From contig NC_072897.1 in NCBI RefSeq assembly GCF_027943255.1, positions 40,274,044-40,338,043 of the forward strand: DNA of 64,000 bases, given 5' to 3'. Every line of letters starts with the position of its first letter. Position 1 is the stretch's first letter. Position numbers and translations under genes: made by a program. The DNA is from Anastrepha obliqua. Lineage: Eukaryota > Arthropoda > Insecta > Diptera > Tephritidae. The notes under the pieces were generated by a model. The model ran no database searches. It saw nothing but the letters and a program-made list of their open reading frames with translations, and was not told where the DNA came from. Shown piece by piece: positions 21,419-31,958 of this stretch.

Positions 21419-22251
21419 GGCCCATTCATTTTCATTTGGTATTATGATGCTCATTCGCTGAAGAATAAGACTATTGTGAATTTCGATCGATCGACGCATT
21501 TACAATAGATAATTTTTTCTCAGCTGACACAGCAAATCAAAATAAAAGAAAAAGCGATTGTATTGAAATTCTTTTTTAACAACATTTTTAAATGTTAAAA
21601 AAAAGTATTTTTTGTGAAAATGAGTACAACGGAGTTGTGGTTCGACGATTCATCTCAATACGAATAATGTAAATTTTAAGTTTGTGATCATACAATGAAA
21701 ATAACTTATATAAATGCGAAAAGTCCAAGACATACTCATGATTCTATGGTTTTCAACATGTCGCCATTAAAAGCGCATTTTGAGGAGCAAAATCTCAATG
21801 GCCGTCGCAATACTTAGCTCCTCGGAATGTAATAAACACCAATTGAAATTCCGTGTTTAATATTTTTTGTCTGTCTCTGTGATGCTGTATACGCTATAAA
21901 ACCATATTTAATGACGCCGTTCAGAAACTCTGAGGAAGGGTCTCCACAAAGGACATACAACACACAACATGCGAGAAGTATCATTGAGAGAACAATTGGA
22001 GTCTTGAAAAAACCGATTTAGATGTTTGTTGCAGGCAAGAGCTCTCCACTATTCTGCAAAAAAAACAACACAAATTATTGAACTTTGGTGCAAATCCCTT
22101 TGGGAATTGTGGATTCCCTTCCATTAATGCATCCAGCCTTTCTAATTGCTGTTTGGTACTCACCACTTTTGACCTGCATAAAATTAAGAAAATTAGTATA
22201 TGTTTATTATTTGGTTACTATTAAACAATAAATAATCGGAAACAACATACA
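21419..22251 (+). pseudogene. Harbinger remnant, transposase side, unit A
   Basis: The segment starts with GGCCC like the terminus of the Harbinger at 59304-62240 and runs in the opposite orientation. It holds the transposase start (MSTTE), then a jump to VCDHTMKITYINAKS and SPLKAHFEEQNLNGRRNT. It continues with [15 protein letters not shown] and [11 protein letters not shown], then a stop. After that comes the reversed start of the accessory gene exon (complement of STKQQLERL). The DDE region is mostly deleted. Errantivirus P is inserted at its right end; the Harbinger resumes at 29024. Confidence 0.8.
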
Positions 22252-22744
22252 AGTTAACATAGGTATCGGCTCATCCGGCCAAAACATCGATTCGACCAAA
22301 TTTGCCGACGACGGGTCTATAGCTTTGCATGTAACAACAAGCAAAAGTTCAATACCGCTTTAATAACGCATCCGGCCAAAACACCCCTCCCACCGAATTG
22401 CTGACGGCGGGTCTATATCCTTGCACATAACAACAAGCAAAAGTCCAATACTGCTTTACTAACTCATACGGCCATTCTGCCGACGAGACACTTATAGGCT
22501 TGCGCGTGGGAACATCAACACAAATACAAGACAATAAGCGGAACTGGTCGAGCAATTGCAAGTGCAGAAGTCACGCGGCTAATAACGTGCGGTAACTGAA
22601 ATTAGGGCAAGAGTGTAGGTATTTAGCCGCTAGCGCCGCTTTAATGTAACCAGTTATTTCAACTCATGCGCTGAGACCGGCTTCCCTTGGTAATCCAAGG
22701 GAAATAAAAAAATTTTTAACAATAAACTAAGTGTTTAATTTACT
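22252..22744 (+). repeat. P 5' LTR, copy A
   Basis: 493 bp, AGT...ACT ends. The first half holds about three diverged units of about 110 bp (motifs CATCCGGCCAAAAC, TGCCGACGACGGGTCTATA, AACAACAAGCAAAAGT), likely in U3. The second half equals the 246-bp 3' LTR. An AATAAA lies near 22725. Confidence 0.85.
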
Positions 22745-22761
22745 GGCGCCCAACATGGGGC
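22744..22761 (+). promoter_or_regulatory. P primer-binding site
   Basis: TGGCGCCCAACATGGGGC overlaps the last T of the LTR. The TGGCGCCCAAC core is the complement of a lysine tRNA 3' end, the primer used by gypsy. The same site follows the LTR at 35512 and 50282. Confidence 0.85.
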
Positions 22762-23512
22762 CAAGCTAGAAAAATCCTTGTTAAAGACACGCGAGTTTTG
22801 GCGGTGGGTTCGGACTCACCTCCTAAAAATTTGAAAAAATTTTAATAAAAACTTTGAGACTAAGTACCACTATAGAAGTGCCACAATAAATAAAGTGTCA
22901 CCATAGAAGTGCAACAATAAATCAAAAAAAAAATTTTTTTTAAACTTTGAGACTGAGTACCACTATAGAAGTGCCACAATAAATAAAGTGCCCCCATAGA
23001 AGTGCTACAATAAACCAGAAAAATTAAATAAAGGACTAAGTGTCACCATAGAAGTGCCACAATACAAATAAAACCATCATCAGGTGAAAATACAAAGAAA
23101 CCACTAAAGTAAAAAAAACTACGAATAAAACCATCAGGTGAAAATACAATACTTAAAGAAATTTTTAAGCAAAATAAAACCACCAAAAATATATACGGCT
23201 TTGCGCGCCACGCAGAGGCGTTGCCAACGAGGGACGATAAATCGCACCCAAATTCAACAATCATCCACCGGAGAAGAATACTAATACTAATTAGCATAAG
23301 AATGGGAATATTCATGTAAGTAGAAAACTCAGCAACTATAAAATTAAAAAAAAAAATTTTTTTTTAGTTATAAAGTGTAATTTATAGAAGGTTAAACGTT
23401 CAAACTAAAATTTAATCAATTAATAAACAAGGGTACTACTTGAATTTGAGAAATAAAAATTAATCAATTAATTAATAAAGATAGTACTTGAATTTGAGAT
23501 TTCCCTAAACGA
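22762..23512 (+). other. P leader with short direct repeats, copy A
   Basis: Non-coding. The unit CCACTATAGAAGTGCCACAA and close variants recurs about six times between 22866 and 23063, a likely region of strand slippage. It is followed by AT-rich sequence up to the gag remnant. Confidence 0.75.
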
Positions 23513-23513
23513 T

Positions 23514-23940
23514 GGACTCCCAAACTGTCAAGGTCCTTCTTAAAACAGAAACAAACGCCTGTACCAATGGACATAGACCCATCACTCTCCAGGTTCAGAC
23601 AAAACAGACCCCAACCAATAAATGGTAATGACGAGAGGAACCGTCTAGGAACCTATCCAAGAACATCTCGTCCATATACCGGCACACCAGGTGGCCTGCC
23701 CATCTGAAACACCACCAACCAGACTATTGGACAGGTAGCACCACGACCAGAAAAGAGATCACACGGGAGTGATCAACAGCCAATACAAAAGGTACAACGA
23801 ATAAACAACCTTGTCCAAGAACACGACGAACTCGAGGAAGAATATGGTAATGATGCTCTATATGACAATTACTACCATAATGTAGAGTGGAACCCAGTCG
23901 AGTGTCAAGATGAACCCAAAGACGACGTGAATTTTTTTGG
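23514..23940 (+). pseudogene. P gag C-terminal remnant, copy A
   Basis: Only the tail of Gag is left. PMDIDPSLSRFRQNRPQ begins at 23567 and the acidic end contains DDVNFFG. The capsid is deleted, and the short upstream frame MDSQTVKVLLKTE is out of phase. In copy A a TGA replaces the CGA of B and C (after GGLPI), cutting the frame. The gag end directly abuts the protease frame. Confidence 0.75.
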
Positions 23941-26771
23941 ATGAAATCCCTCTTGCCCTATGTCGAGCGGACAATCGGGGGAAGAGGCATAAAATTCCTC
24001 ATCGACACCGGTGCCGCAAAAAGCTACGTAAAACCGCTCAAAGACTTAAGGGGAATCAAACCCGTAAGTCACGCCTTTACGGTGAAATCAATCCATGGCA
24101 CCACTAGGATTGACAAATACTGTACCATAAACATTTTGAATAGAAACATCAGCTTCTTCATCCTACCCAGTCTTAACACCTTTGACGGTATTATAGGTTT
24201 CGACCTACTCAAAGAAGTGAACGGTAAAATAGATTTGATGAGTGGACTTTTAAGTTACAACGGTGGACAGGAAAAGCTTTTATATTATATCACGATTATC
24301 CTGACGTTAATAAATTTATAGAAACGGATGTCGAAACGCCAAATAACGAGTTAAGTATTCCTGCATTGTTGAAGCAGCACGCTAGAGTCTTCGCGGACCC
24401 TAATGAAGCACTACCATATAACACTGACATTGTAGGAACAATAAGGACTACCGACGATCTTCCTGTTTACTCTAGGAGCTACCCATATGCCATGGCATCA
24501 GCCGAATTCGTCAATAAAGAGATAACGAATTTGTTACAAGACGGTGTAATAAGACCATCCCGTTCCCCTTACAATAATCCAATTTGGGTAGTAAGTAAGA
24601 AGGGCGTCGATGAAGATGGTAATAGGAAGTCACGATTCGTAATTGACTTTAGGAAACTAAACTTAAAAACAATGAGTGACAAGTATCCGATAGCCGACAC
24701 GTCTGTAATTTTGGCAAACATGGGAAATGCTAACTTTTTCTCCACGATTAAACTAGCTGAGAGAGATCGAGAAAAAACTGCATTTTCGGTCAATAACGGA
24801 AAGTACGAATTCTGTAGACTTCCCTTTGGCCTAAAAAATGCTCCCAGTATTTTCCAGAGGGCCACTGACGATGTACTTAGGGCAGAAATCGGAAAAATAT
24901 GACACGTCTATATAGATGATGTCATAATTTTTTCAGAAAGCGCTGAGCAACACCTAAAGGACATCGGCCAAGTATTAAACAAACTCTACTCTGCTAATAT
25001 GCGAGTGTCCGCCGACAAGTCTAAATTCTTTCAGGAAAGTGAGCTTTACGATCGTTTTTGGGACTAGCTGGCTATTACAGACGATTTGTAAAAGACTACG
25101 CTTCGGTTACCAAACCCCTAACAAAATACCTACGCGGGGTAAATGGGAACATTGGCACTAACCAATCTCGGAAAATAGCAATAAACTTAGACGAAGAAGC
25201 ACTCAACGCGTTTAATAAAGTTAAAAACATTCTTGCATCAAAGGATGTACTTCTTCTTTATTCCGACTACAAACAACCATTTGACTTAACAACAACACAA
25301 TGATCTCAAGAACCCTTTCTCCAACAGAAGAGATCTATGCAACCAATGAAAAGGAACCCTTGGCAATAATATGGGCACTACAAAAACCTGGCAATTATTT
25401 GTACGGCGTAAAACACCTGAACATCTTTACGGACCATCAGCCGCTCACCTTCGCTTTATCCGACAAAACCCCAAATGCTAAGATGAAAAGGTGGCGCGCT
25501 TTTGTGGAGGAATATTCACCAACGTTCCATTACAAACCAGGCAAGGAAAATTTTGTTGCTGATGCGCTCTCACGCCAACATATAAACACACTAGGCCATG
25601 AGCTAAACTCGGAAAGCATGGTTGCTAACAGTGAGTTGTCACTGACTCAAACGATACCCACAGTAAAAACCCCGATTAACTGCTTCCAAACCCAAATTAT
25701 TCTGGAAGAGGGAAAGACATTACCAGTTAGCACGGCTATTATTTTTAGGACACGAGTTAAACATAAAATAAGTTTTAATAACTTAGGTGACCTAATGAAA
25801 TCTTTAAAACAATGTGTTAATCCGAATGTTGTTAACGGATTGCTATGCGAACTCCCTACTTTGGCACTAATCCAAAACGAGCTTACCACATCTTTTCCAG
25901 GGGTTAAGTTCCGCCACACTACAAAGCAGATTATCGACATTTTTAATAAGGAGGACCAAACAGAAATCCTCCAAAATCCTGGAAAATTATTTCTTCCCCG
26001 ACGTTAGGAAAATTCTAAAAGAAATAGTTTCAAATTGCAAAATATGTCACGAAACAAAATACCAACGACACCCCCCAAACCCGAAATAGGATCAACCCCC
26101 ATACCTTCATACCCAGGAGAGATCCTTCACGTTGACATTTATTCAACAGACAAAACACATTTTCTTACAAACTTTGCAATAGTTTTTCCAATCAAACCCA
26201 GAGCCATAGTGGATATTAAGGAACCCATCTATCAACTTTTACAAAAAACACCAAATTTCTGGTTTGCGATAATGAGAGGTCACTGAATTCAGAAACTATT
26301 AGAGCAATCCTAAAAAACCACTTCGGCGTCACAATCTACACCACGCCACCGGCTCACAGTACAATGAACGGCCAGGTGGAAAGGTTCCACAGTACACTTA
26401 CGGAAATTGCACGCTGCCAAAAGCTCGAGACTTGCATTTCCGACTCGGCCGAATTAATTCTTCTAGCAACGGCTAAGTACAACCGCACTGTCCATTCCGT
26501 GACAAACAGGAAACCTATTGATATCATCCATGCAGCGCCAGACGAACTGTTTAACGAAATAAAAAATAGGCTTATACAAACCCAACAAAATGATTTAAAA
26601 AAACACAATATAAAGAGACAAACAAGACAATATAAGCCAGGAGAAAAGGTTTCTGTGAAGACGAATAAGAGAATAGGAAAAAAATTCACTAAACTTTACA
26701 CCGAAAAAACAGTCCAGAGCGATTTAGGTACATTTGTTCTAATCGACGGACGTAAAGTTCACAAAACCAAC
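23941..26771 (+). pseudogene. P pol remnant, copy A
   Basis: Domains in order. Retropepsin: FLIDTGAAKSYV, 23993-24030. Reverse transcriptase: 24366-25045, with RFVIDFRKLN, LPFGLKNAPSIFQ and the YIDD box at 24909-24920. RNase H: about 25070-25570, with FTDHQPLTFAL and ADALSRQH. Integrase: about 26030-26760, with CKICH of the zinc finger, LHVDIY, a second Asp at CDNERS in another frame, and MNGQVERF. Lesions include a TGA at 24900-24902 just before YIDD, a loss near 25055 between RT and the [15 protein letters not shown] block, loss of the first RNase H Asp region at 25300, and a frameshift before the integrase zinc finger. A further lesion is one after NFWFAIMRGH. Copies B and C share these lesions. 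Confidence 0.9.
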
Positions 26772-27400
26772 TTAACCCTTTCAATACTAACGCTGTGCAT
26801 TTTCTTCCCATCAGTTTTTTACGAGATATACCATCAATTATGCTCCGTATGACGCTTTTGTATTTTTCTGTACACATGTTTTGCAGTCGTAGTTAAATCG
26901 TAGCACGTGCTAGGTCAGTAAGTTGAAAAACGACAACTATAGATCTACTGAGTGTGATTTTTTTGTGAAATTGGTGGAAACATGGACAGGTAATATCGTG
27001 CGAATAAAAATAAACATTTGTGAAATTGATAGTGTTAAAACTGTATATGATATAGATCATAATCTAAATCTGGGACATATGTGTCCCAGCAGAGCTTGCC
27101 ATTGGGATGCATGTGTCCCAACAGTATCATATTAAACAATTACAATTTTCAACTTTTTTCAACCAGCGACACAACCCGGGATAGAAAGCGTTTACGAATA
27201 AATGATGAAGACGTAATACGAAGCTTATTAGAAGAGAGTGATTCTGAGAGCTGCAGTGACTTCCACGATGATAGTGTTATTGACCCAAATTATTCAGACG
27301 AAAGTTCGTACGAAAGTGATTCGGATTTAGATTATGATCTTACTTTGCCAGTGCAACGAGGTGAAGAGATGCAAGAGCTAGTCCCAGAACACTTAGTATG
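26772..27400 (+). mobile_element. piggyBac 5' fragment inside P, copy A
   Basis: It begins at TTAA (26772-26775) followed by CCCTTTC, a piggyBac-type end. Downstream come a GGGACATATGTGTCCC hairpin (27072-27087) and a coding stretch for a basic then acidic region ([19 protein letters not shown], then [13 protein letters not shown]), as in piggyBac transposase N-termini. The catalytic domain and right end are missing. The junction with env near 27400 is estimated. About 62 bases present in copy C are deleted here. Confidence 0.65.
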
Positions 27401-28247
27401 GGACAACAATAATTCCAATGACTTGACTATATATCATTGGGCCAATGCGAGGATATTCAATTATACCAGCTCCAACTACATCCCAATAACAACAGGGAAA
27501 GTGATCCTCCACGAAAACTATGACTTCCTACTCCACAAGACAAACTTGACAGAATTCGAAGCGATAGCGGAAGAGACGGACACAATATTGGAGCAATTTC
27601 CACTTTCCCACGACAGGCAACTTCTCCGGAACGACGCTAACGAAATACTAAAACTACTAGACGCGGTCAGAATACATCACCGGCATGCCAGAGGCATTAA
27701 TATCTTAGGGACTGCATTAAAGTACATAACCGGCACCCCAGACTTTGATGACTTCCAAACAATTGAGACCAGAGCCGAAGCCCTAATAGAAGCAAATGAA
27801 CAGCAGGCAATGATTAATTCAGTTACACAAAGAAAAATTAACGAACTGGCAGTTACAGTTAATAAACTTTTAGCACAGGCAAAACGAACGCAGATCGACA
27901 CGAGAAATCTCTTTTCTTTAGTCAGTACTAGAAATAGAGCAGTGATAATGGAGTTAGAAACCATTATAACATCAGTAGCTCTGGGAAAAGTAAATGTTAT
28001 TAATCCCACTCTGCTTAATGGCATGGAAATAAACAATGTATTAGCTGCTGAGCTCTCTACAAATACCAGTATAACTGACATACTTTCTGTTTCCAAATTT
28101 AAGATATTTCAAAATACACAGCTTATTTACTTCATTATTAAATACACAAAAATAGCTAGGATTTGTAATAATGTTAAGTTACTGCCCGTTATCCAAAAGG
28201 GAAGAATTATTTCTTTGGAAACAAATGTTATAGCTAAATGCAACTGA
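27081..28247 (+). CDS. Chimeric piggyBac N-terminus/errantiviral Env frame, copy A
   Basis: An uninterrupted 388-codon frame. Residues about 1-105 are piggyBac-derived and acidic. The rest is errantiviral Env without its signal peptide, containing an Arg-x-x-Arg-Gly furin-like site (27681-27695) followed by a hydrophobic fusion-peptide-like stretch (LGTALKYI). A TGA at 28245-28247 ends it, and Env continues in the same frame. Errantiviral Env proteins are membrane fusion proteins; this product has no signal peptide and could not be displayed. The frame is open in all three copies. Whether it is expressed is unknown. Confidence 0.6.
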   Translation: MSQQSLPLGCMCPNSIILNNYNFQLFSTSDTTRDRKRLRINDEDVIRSLLEESDSESCSDFHDDSVIDPNYSDESSYESDSDLDYDLTLPVQRGEEMQELVPEHLVWDNNNSNDLTIYHWANARIFNYTSSNYIPITTGKVILHENYDFLLHKTNLTEFEAIAEETDTILEQFPLSHDRQLLRNDANEILKLLDAVRIHHRHARGINILGTALKYITGTPDFDDFQTIETRAEALIEANEQQAMINSVTQRKINELAVTVNKLLAQAKRTQIDTRNLFSLVSTRNRAVIMELETIITSVALGKVNVINPTLLNGMEINNVLAAELSTNTSITDILSVSKFKIFQNTQLIYFIIKYTKIARICNNVKLLPVIQKGRIISLETNVIAKCN

Positions 28248-28777
28248 GAAGATATCCCCCTTTATAATTGTAGAGAAGCCATGACAGCAAACTTCTGCCA
28301 ACCCTTGAAAAAAAGTCCCTGTGTACGACAATTACTTAACCAACATTCCGCAGAATGCAAATCCAAATCTGCCGACCACGTGCCCGTCATTGAGGAGATC
28401 GACGACGGCATAATTTTAATCAATGACCAGCCAGCGATAATACAAAACGAAAATTCGACAAGATTGGCTAGAGGAACTTTTTTGGTAACATTCAAAGGTG
28501 ATATTACAATAAACACCACCACTTACAACAACTGGAATGAAGTAATGCCTTCACATCCCGAAGCGGTTCCCACACAGCACGTTAACTTCACCGAACATAT
28601 CGAGTCATTATCACTCCAATACCTACAAAGAATTAATATGAAAAACCTTAAGCACATAACACACCTACGGAATCTTATTGATACTCGCCAAATACAATCA
28701 GGAAGCGCCTTACTCTTAACTCTATTAGCCAAAGCTACAAGCATTACAATATTTCTGAGGAGACGGCAAAGCAATAT
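28248..28777 (+). pseudogene. P env 3' part, copy A
   Basis: This continues in frame after the TGA at 28245. It holds Cys-containing blocks ([20 protein letters not shown]) and later [19 protein letters not shown]. The transmembrane segment, the polypurine tract and the first half of the 3' LTR are deleted, so the frame runs straight into LTR sequence and stops at 28874. Confidence 0.75.
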
Positions 28778-29023
28778 CTTGCGCGTGGGAACAACAAAAC
28801 AAATACAAGACAATAAGCGGAACTGGTCGAGCAATTGCAAGTGCAGAAGTCACGCGGCTAATAACGTGCGGTAACTGAAATTAGGGCAAGAGTGTAGGTA
28901 TTTAGTCGCTAGCGTCGCTTTAATGTAACCAGTTATTTCAACTCATCCGCTGAGACCGGCTGCCCTAGGTAATCCAAGGGAAATAAAAAATTTTTTTACA
29001 ATAAACTAAGTGTTTAATTTACT
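28778..29023 (+). repeat. P 3' LTR, truncated, copy A
   Basis: 246 bp equal to the second half of the 5' LTR (from CTTGCGCGTGGGAAC to TTTACT). The U3 half with its tandem repeats is missing. It is followed by the target-site copy TACA. Confidence 0.85.
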
Positions 29024-29180
29024 TACATTTTAACAAATTTCCCCACAATACGCTACACAATCGAAAGCAAAATTACATTCGACTCTAAATTCGGTATACA
29101 ACGAAAATTTCGACAGGGTTGCACCGCTCATAATACTAAATTGGCATTCGGTTTTCGATCTTCGACAACCAGCGGATATC
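29024..29180 (-). mobile_element. Harbinger end resumed after P, unit A
   Basis: This is the reverse complement of the accessory-gene side terminus at 31075-31230 (TTTTAACAAATTTCCCCAC, TGCACCGCTCATAATAC). The outermost TIR bases are missing; about 28 unassigned bases then lead to the Q LTR. Confidence 0.8.
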
Positions 29181-29208
29181 TTAAGACTGAATCATTTTAT
29201 TACTTTTC

Positions 29209-29639
29209 AGTTATTCGGTCACAAGTACAATTTCCAACTGAATACGTCATTCCCATGCACCTCGGCTTATATACGTTCTCGACACAAAAATTTCAAGCGA
29301 AATAAATATTTTTCGCTGCGCATAGCACTTTCACACGCTCACCATAATCTCAGTATTTTGTTTACCTGATAGTTCGAACTAATTTGCTGACGCTATGTCC
29401 GCACCTCTAGCTAACGGCAAGCTACTGATCACGTTACAGCAAAATGTGCAATTCTTTGAATAAATTCTTTTAAAATATTTTTAAAGTTCACTTGTAAAGT
29501 TAGTCGTAAAGTACCATTCACTAAAAGCAGTTGCATCTGCATTTAGAATAAAATTATTATAAACAAATAATAAAGTATAGTTTTTATTTAACTAATAAAA
29601 TGATTATAAAAAAATAACTAAGTATAGTTTTACTTATCT
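29209..29639 (+). repeat. Errantivirus Q 5' LTR, copy A
   Basis: 431 bp, starting AGTTATTCGGTC and ending ACTTATCT here (ACTTAACT in B and C). The primer site TGGCGCCCAACG starts at 29639. No second LTR of Q is in the window, so the assignment rests on the AGT...ACT ends, length and primer site. Confidence 0.75.
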
Positions 29640-30458
29640 GGCGCCCAACGTAACAAGAAAAAAAAGAGACTTGCGCAAACAGTGATTCAAACAAAATATC
29701 GTGTACGCGTATGTCTTATTGTGCCGGATCGGAAAACATTTTCCGCAGTGTTAAAGGCTGCCCGAGTCACCAGTAAGGGAAAAAGGGGGAGAAGCGTTAA
29801 CACCTACCAGTTAGACTTTAAGAAAAAATGCTAAAAATTTAAGAGTGATAATGATTAAACCTATTGGAAATCGTAATAACGAAGTGGCAGTAAAATAAGA
29901 CATTCTAAACGAAATTCATAAAACCAACAGAAAATCGTAATAAAGAAGCAGTAATAAACTAAGACTTTTTAAATAAATTATAAAGCCAGCGGCAGCAAAC
30001 TTAAAGTTTTCTACAAAACAGTGCCAACAACTTTATACAACAGCAGACTTAAAATTTTCTACACCGACACAGTGCCAACAATTGTAAAAGCGGCAGCAGA
30101 CATCAAAATTTTCTACAAAGCGGTAGCTGAATTTCATCTACAACCACAACAGTGCACGCAAACGTAAAAACGGTAGAGGAATTCAGCAACAGTGCCCTCA
30201 ACTGCAGAACGGCCACAAAAGTTAACAGCAATGAAATGAGTGTATCGTTGTAAAATATTAGTTAGATATTATGTATTATTTAGTTGAATATTATTATTAT
30301 TAACGATTGATAAGCTTAAGAAAAGTGAGTGTAAAATTCTAGAAATACCCAGTAGGAAAGTTCTGTGCTAATAAAAACTTTCTTTTAAATTTGATAAACA
30401 ATTTTTTTTTGGATCTGATTGAATTATTAAAAAGTTTTTTTTGGTTTTTTTAAACATC
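29640..30458 (+). other. Q leader, copy A
   Basis: Non-coding. The motif AATTTTCTACA followed by CAGTGCCAACA is repeated about three to four times between 29990 and 30200. AT-rich up to the gag start. It gives the empty site for the copy-B Helentron at about 29651-29660. Confidence 0.75.
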
Positions 30459-31061
30459 ATGAATCCAAATAACTTTATACGTCCTCCAGTCATCAACAAT
30501 AACCATCCTCCCAACCCAAACCATAATCCACAAAATAGAAATTGCTATTAGTCAGGCGGTTCGCAGGCACTCAAGCAACTCAAGCACATAGTTCTAATAA
30601 AATGGTACCACCACCTCCACCTAGGAGAAATTTGAATAACCCCTACCAAAAATTTGACCCACAGTTACCTTACTTTCCACAAGACTACAGAAAACCTCAA
30701 TTCCAAACAAACTATAGATCTGGGAACCAACAATTTCCCTTGCCCCCACAAAGGCACTATAATTTTAACCCATCACAACAGCAATCGTTTAGGCCGCAAT
30801 ACAACACGCCAACCCAACAACTATATTCGCCTCCACCACCAAGATCTTTTCAGCCGAAGCCAACAATTTCCATAGACGTGTACAGGTCCTTACAGACAAG
30901 AGCAATTAATTACACAAATAGACCACAGGATACGAGACAAACCATTAGAAGACAGGCTCCAATTTCGAATCAATTTCATCAACCACAACCAAAACTACAA
31001 AGAATAAACCAAATCGATAGCACAGAAATGGCTAAAGAACAGCAATATGTTAATGAGCATT
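30459..31061 (+). pseudogene. Q gag, capsid deleted, copy A
   Basis: The start is MNPNNFIRPPVINNNH. A stop follows at codon 31, and an about 680-bp deletion (junction at about 30570-30590) removes the capsid seen in B and C. The remaining part is Pro/Gln-rich (PPPPPRRNLNNPYQKF) up to the point where a Harbinger element interrupts it at 31062. Confidence 0.8.
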
Positions 31062-31955
31062 GGCCCCTATTATGAATTGCATTCGATCTTCGATATTCGG
31101 TGGTTGTCGAAGATCGAATGTCAATTTGGTATTATGAGCGGTGCAACCCTGTCGAAATTTTCGTTGTATACCGAATTTAGAGTCGAATGCAATTTTGCTT
31201 TCGGTTGTGTAGCGTATTGTGGGAAAACTTGTTAAAATGTAAGTTGTTTGCGATTATTTATTGTTTTATAGTAACCAAATAATAAATATGTACTAATTTT
31301 GTAAATTTTATGCAGGTCGAAAGTCGTGAGTACCAAACAGCAATTAGAAAGGCTAGTTGCATTAATGGAAGCGAATCCACAATATGCAAAAGGGATTTGC
31401 ACCAAAGTACAAGCAGCAAAAAAATGGGAGGAATTTACAACGGAGCTGAATTGCTTGGGACCACCAGTTAGAACGGCAGCAAAATAGATTAAGGTTAATA
31501 ATGGTTTTTTTTTTGTGTGATGTTTATAGAAATACATTTTTATTTTCCCTTGTCAGGTATGGGCTGACATGAAGTCAAAAGCGAAAAAAAAAATGTCACA
31601 AAACAAAGCTGAACTTCGAACAACAGGTGGGGCCCTATCAAACTTCAGGGACTTTCAAATACCGAAGAAAGCATAATCGGTTTACTGCAATTTGATGTCT
31701 GCATAAATCCGCCTGGGGTGGAATTTGGCCTGGATACAACTACCAGTGACCAGTTCACAGTTTTGTCCCCGTCAAATCCCAGCCCAAAGCTTCTGGTCCA
31801 AAACTATGAGGAAAGTGAAGCGGATTTAGATTTAAATGTTCACGAGGAACCAGCAGGAAAAACGAGAACAAATAAAAAGTCTCAAAAAGCAAAGAGATTG
31901 AGGTTACTGGAGTTGCAGACTGATCGCCAAAAACAATTTTATGAACAAATGATTT
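31062..31955 (+). mobile_element. Harbinger 5' part inserted in Q gag, unit A
   Basis: It starts with the terminus GGCCCCTATTATGAATTGC and a local inverted repeat (TTCGATCTTCGA, GTTGTCGAAGATCGAA). It is cut at the tandem junction. The full element is seen at 59304-62240. Confidence 0.85.
31316..31955 (+). pseudogene. Harbinger Myb/SANT accessory gene, unit A
   Basis: The first exon, after TTTTATGCAG, codes a Myb_DNA-bind_5/zeste-like domain (KQQLERLVALMEANPQYAKG, then WEEFTTELNCLGPPVRTAA). Here the Trp codon TGG is TAG (31485-31487). An intron follows (GT at 31494, TTGTCAG near 31556). The next exon has a frameshift at an A-run. The frame from 31718 (EFGLDTTTSDQF) is cut at the junction and reads into unit B (…YEQMIS then KILCLATHSS) up to 32110. 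Confidence 0.85.
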
Positions 31956-31958
31956 CTA

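Larger units (their letters stand above)
22252..29023 (+). mobile_element. Gypsy-type errantivirus remnant P, copy A
   Basis: The LTR starts AGTTAACA and ends TTTACT. A TACA on the left (22248-22251) and TACA on the right (29024-29027) form a 4-bp target duplication, as expected for gypsy-group errantiviruses. Order: 5' LTR, lysine-tRNA-type primer site, gag end, protease, RT, RNase H, integrase, piggyBac fragment, env and a shortened 3' LTR. Multiple stops, frameshifts and deletions make it non-functional. The lesions are shared with copies B and C. Confidence 0.9.
19088..31955. repeat. Tandem compound unit, copy A
   Basis: First of three head-to-tail copies. Content in order: unidentified segment, Harbinger remnant split by errantivirus P, Harbinger end, errantivirus Q LTR-leader-gag, and the 5' part of a second Harbinger. 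The right border is the junction CTA at 31956-31958, where Harbinger sequence passes directly into the start of the unit. Private features of A: about 40 extra bases near 19110-19157, a gag capsid deletion in Q, a TGA in P gag, and a TAG in the Harbinger Myb exon. Confidence 0.95.

Noticed and set aside
23043..23315. 90-codon minus-strand frame in the P leader, hydrophobic
   Set aside because: Made of complement of A-rich leader repeats; no start context or homologue recognised.
26354..26689. 111-codon minus-strand frame opposite integrase
   Set aside because: A shadow of the integrase coding strand in all copies.
27677..28096. 139-codon minus-strand frame opposite env
   Set aside because: A shadow of the Env frame; it follows its codon pattern.
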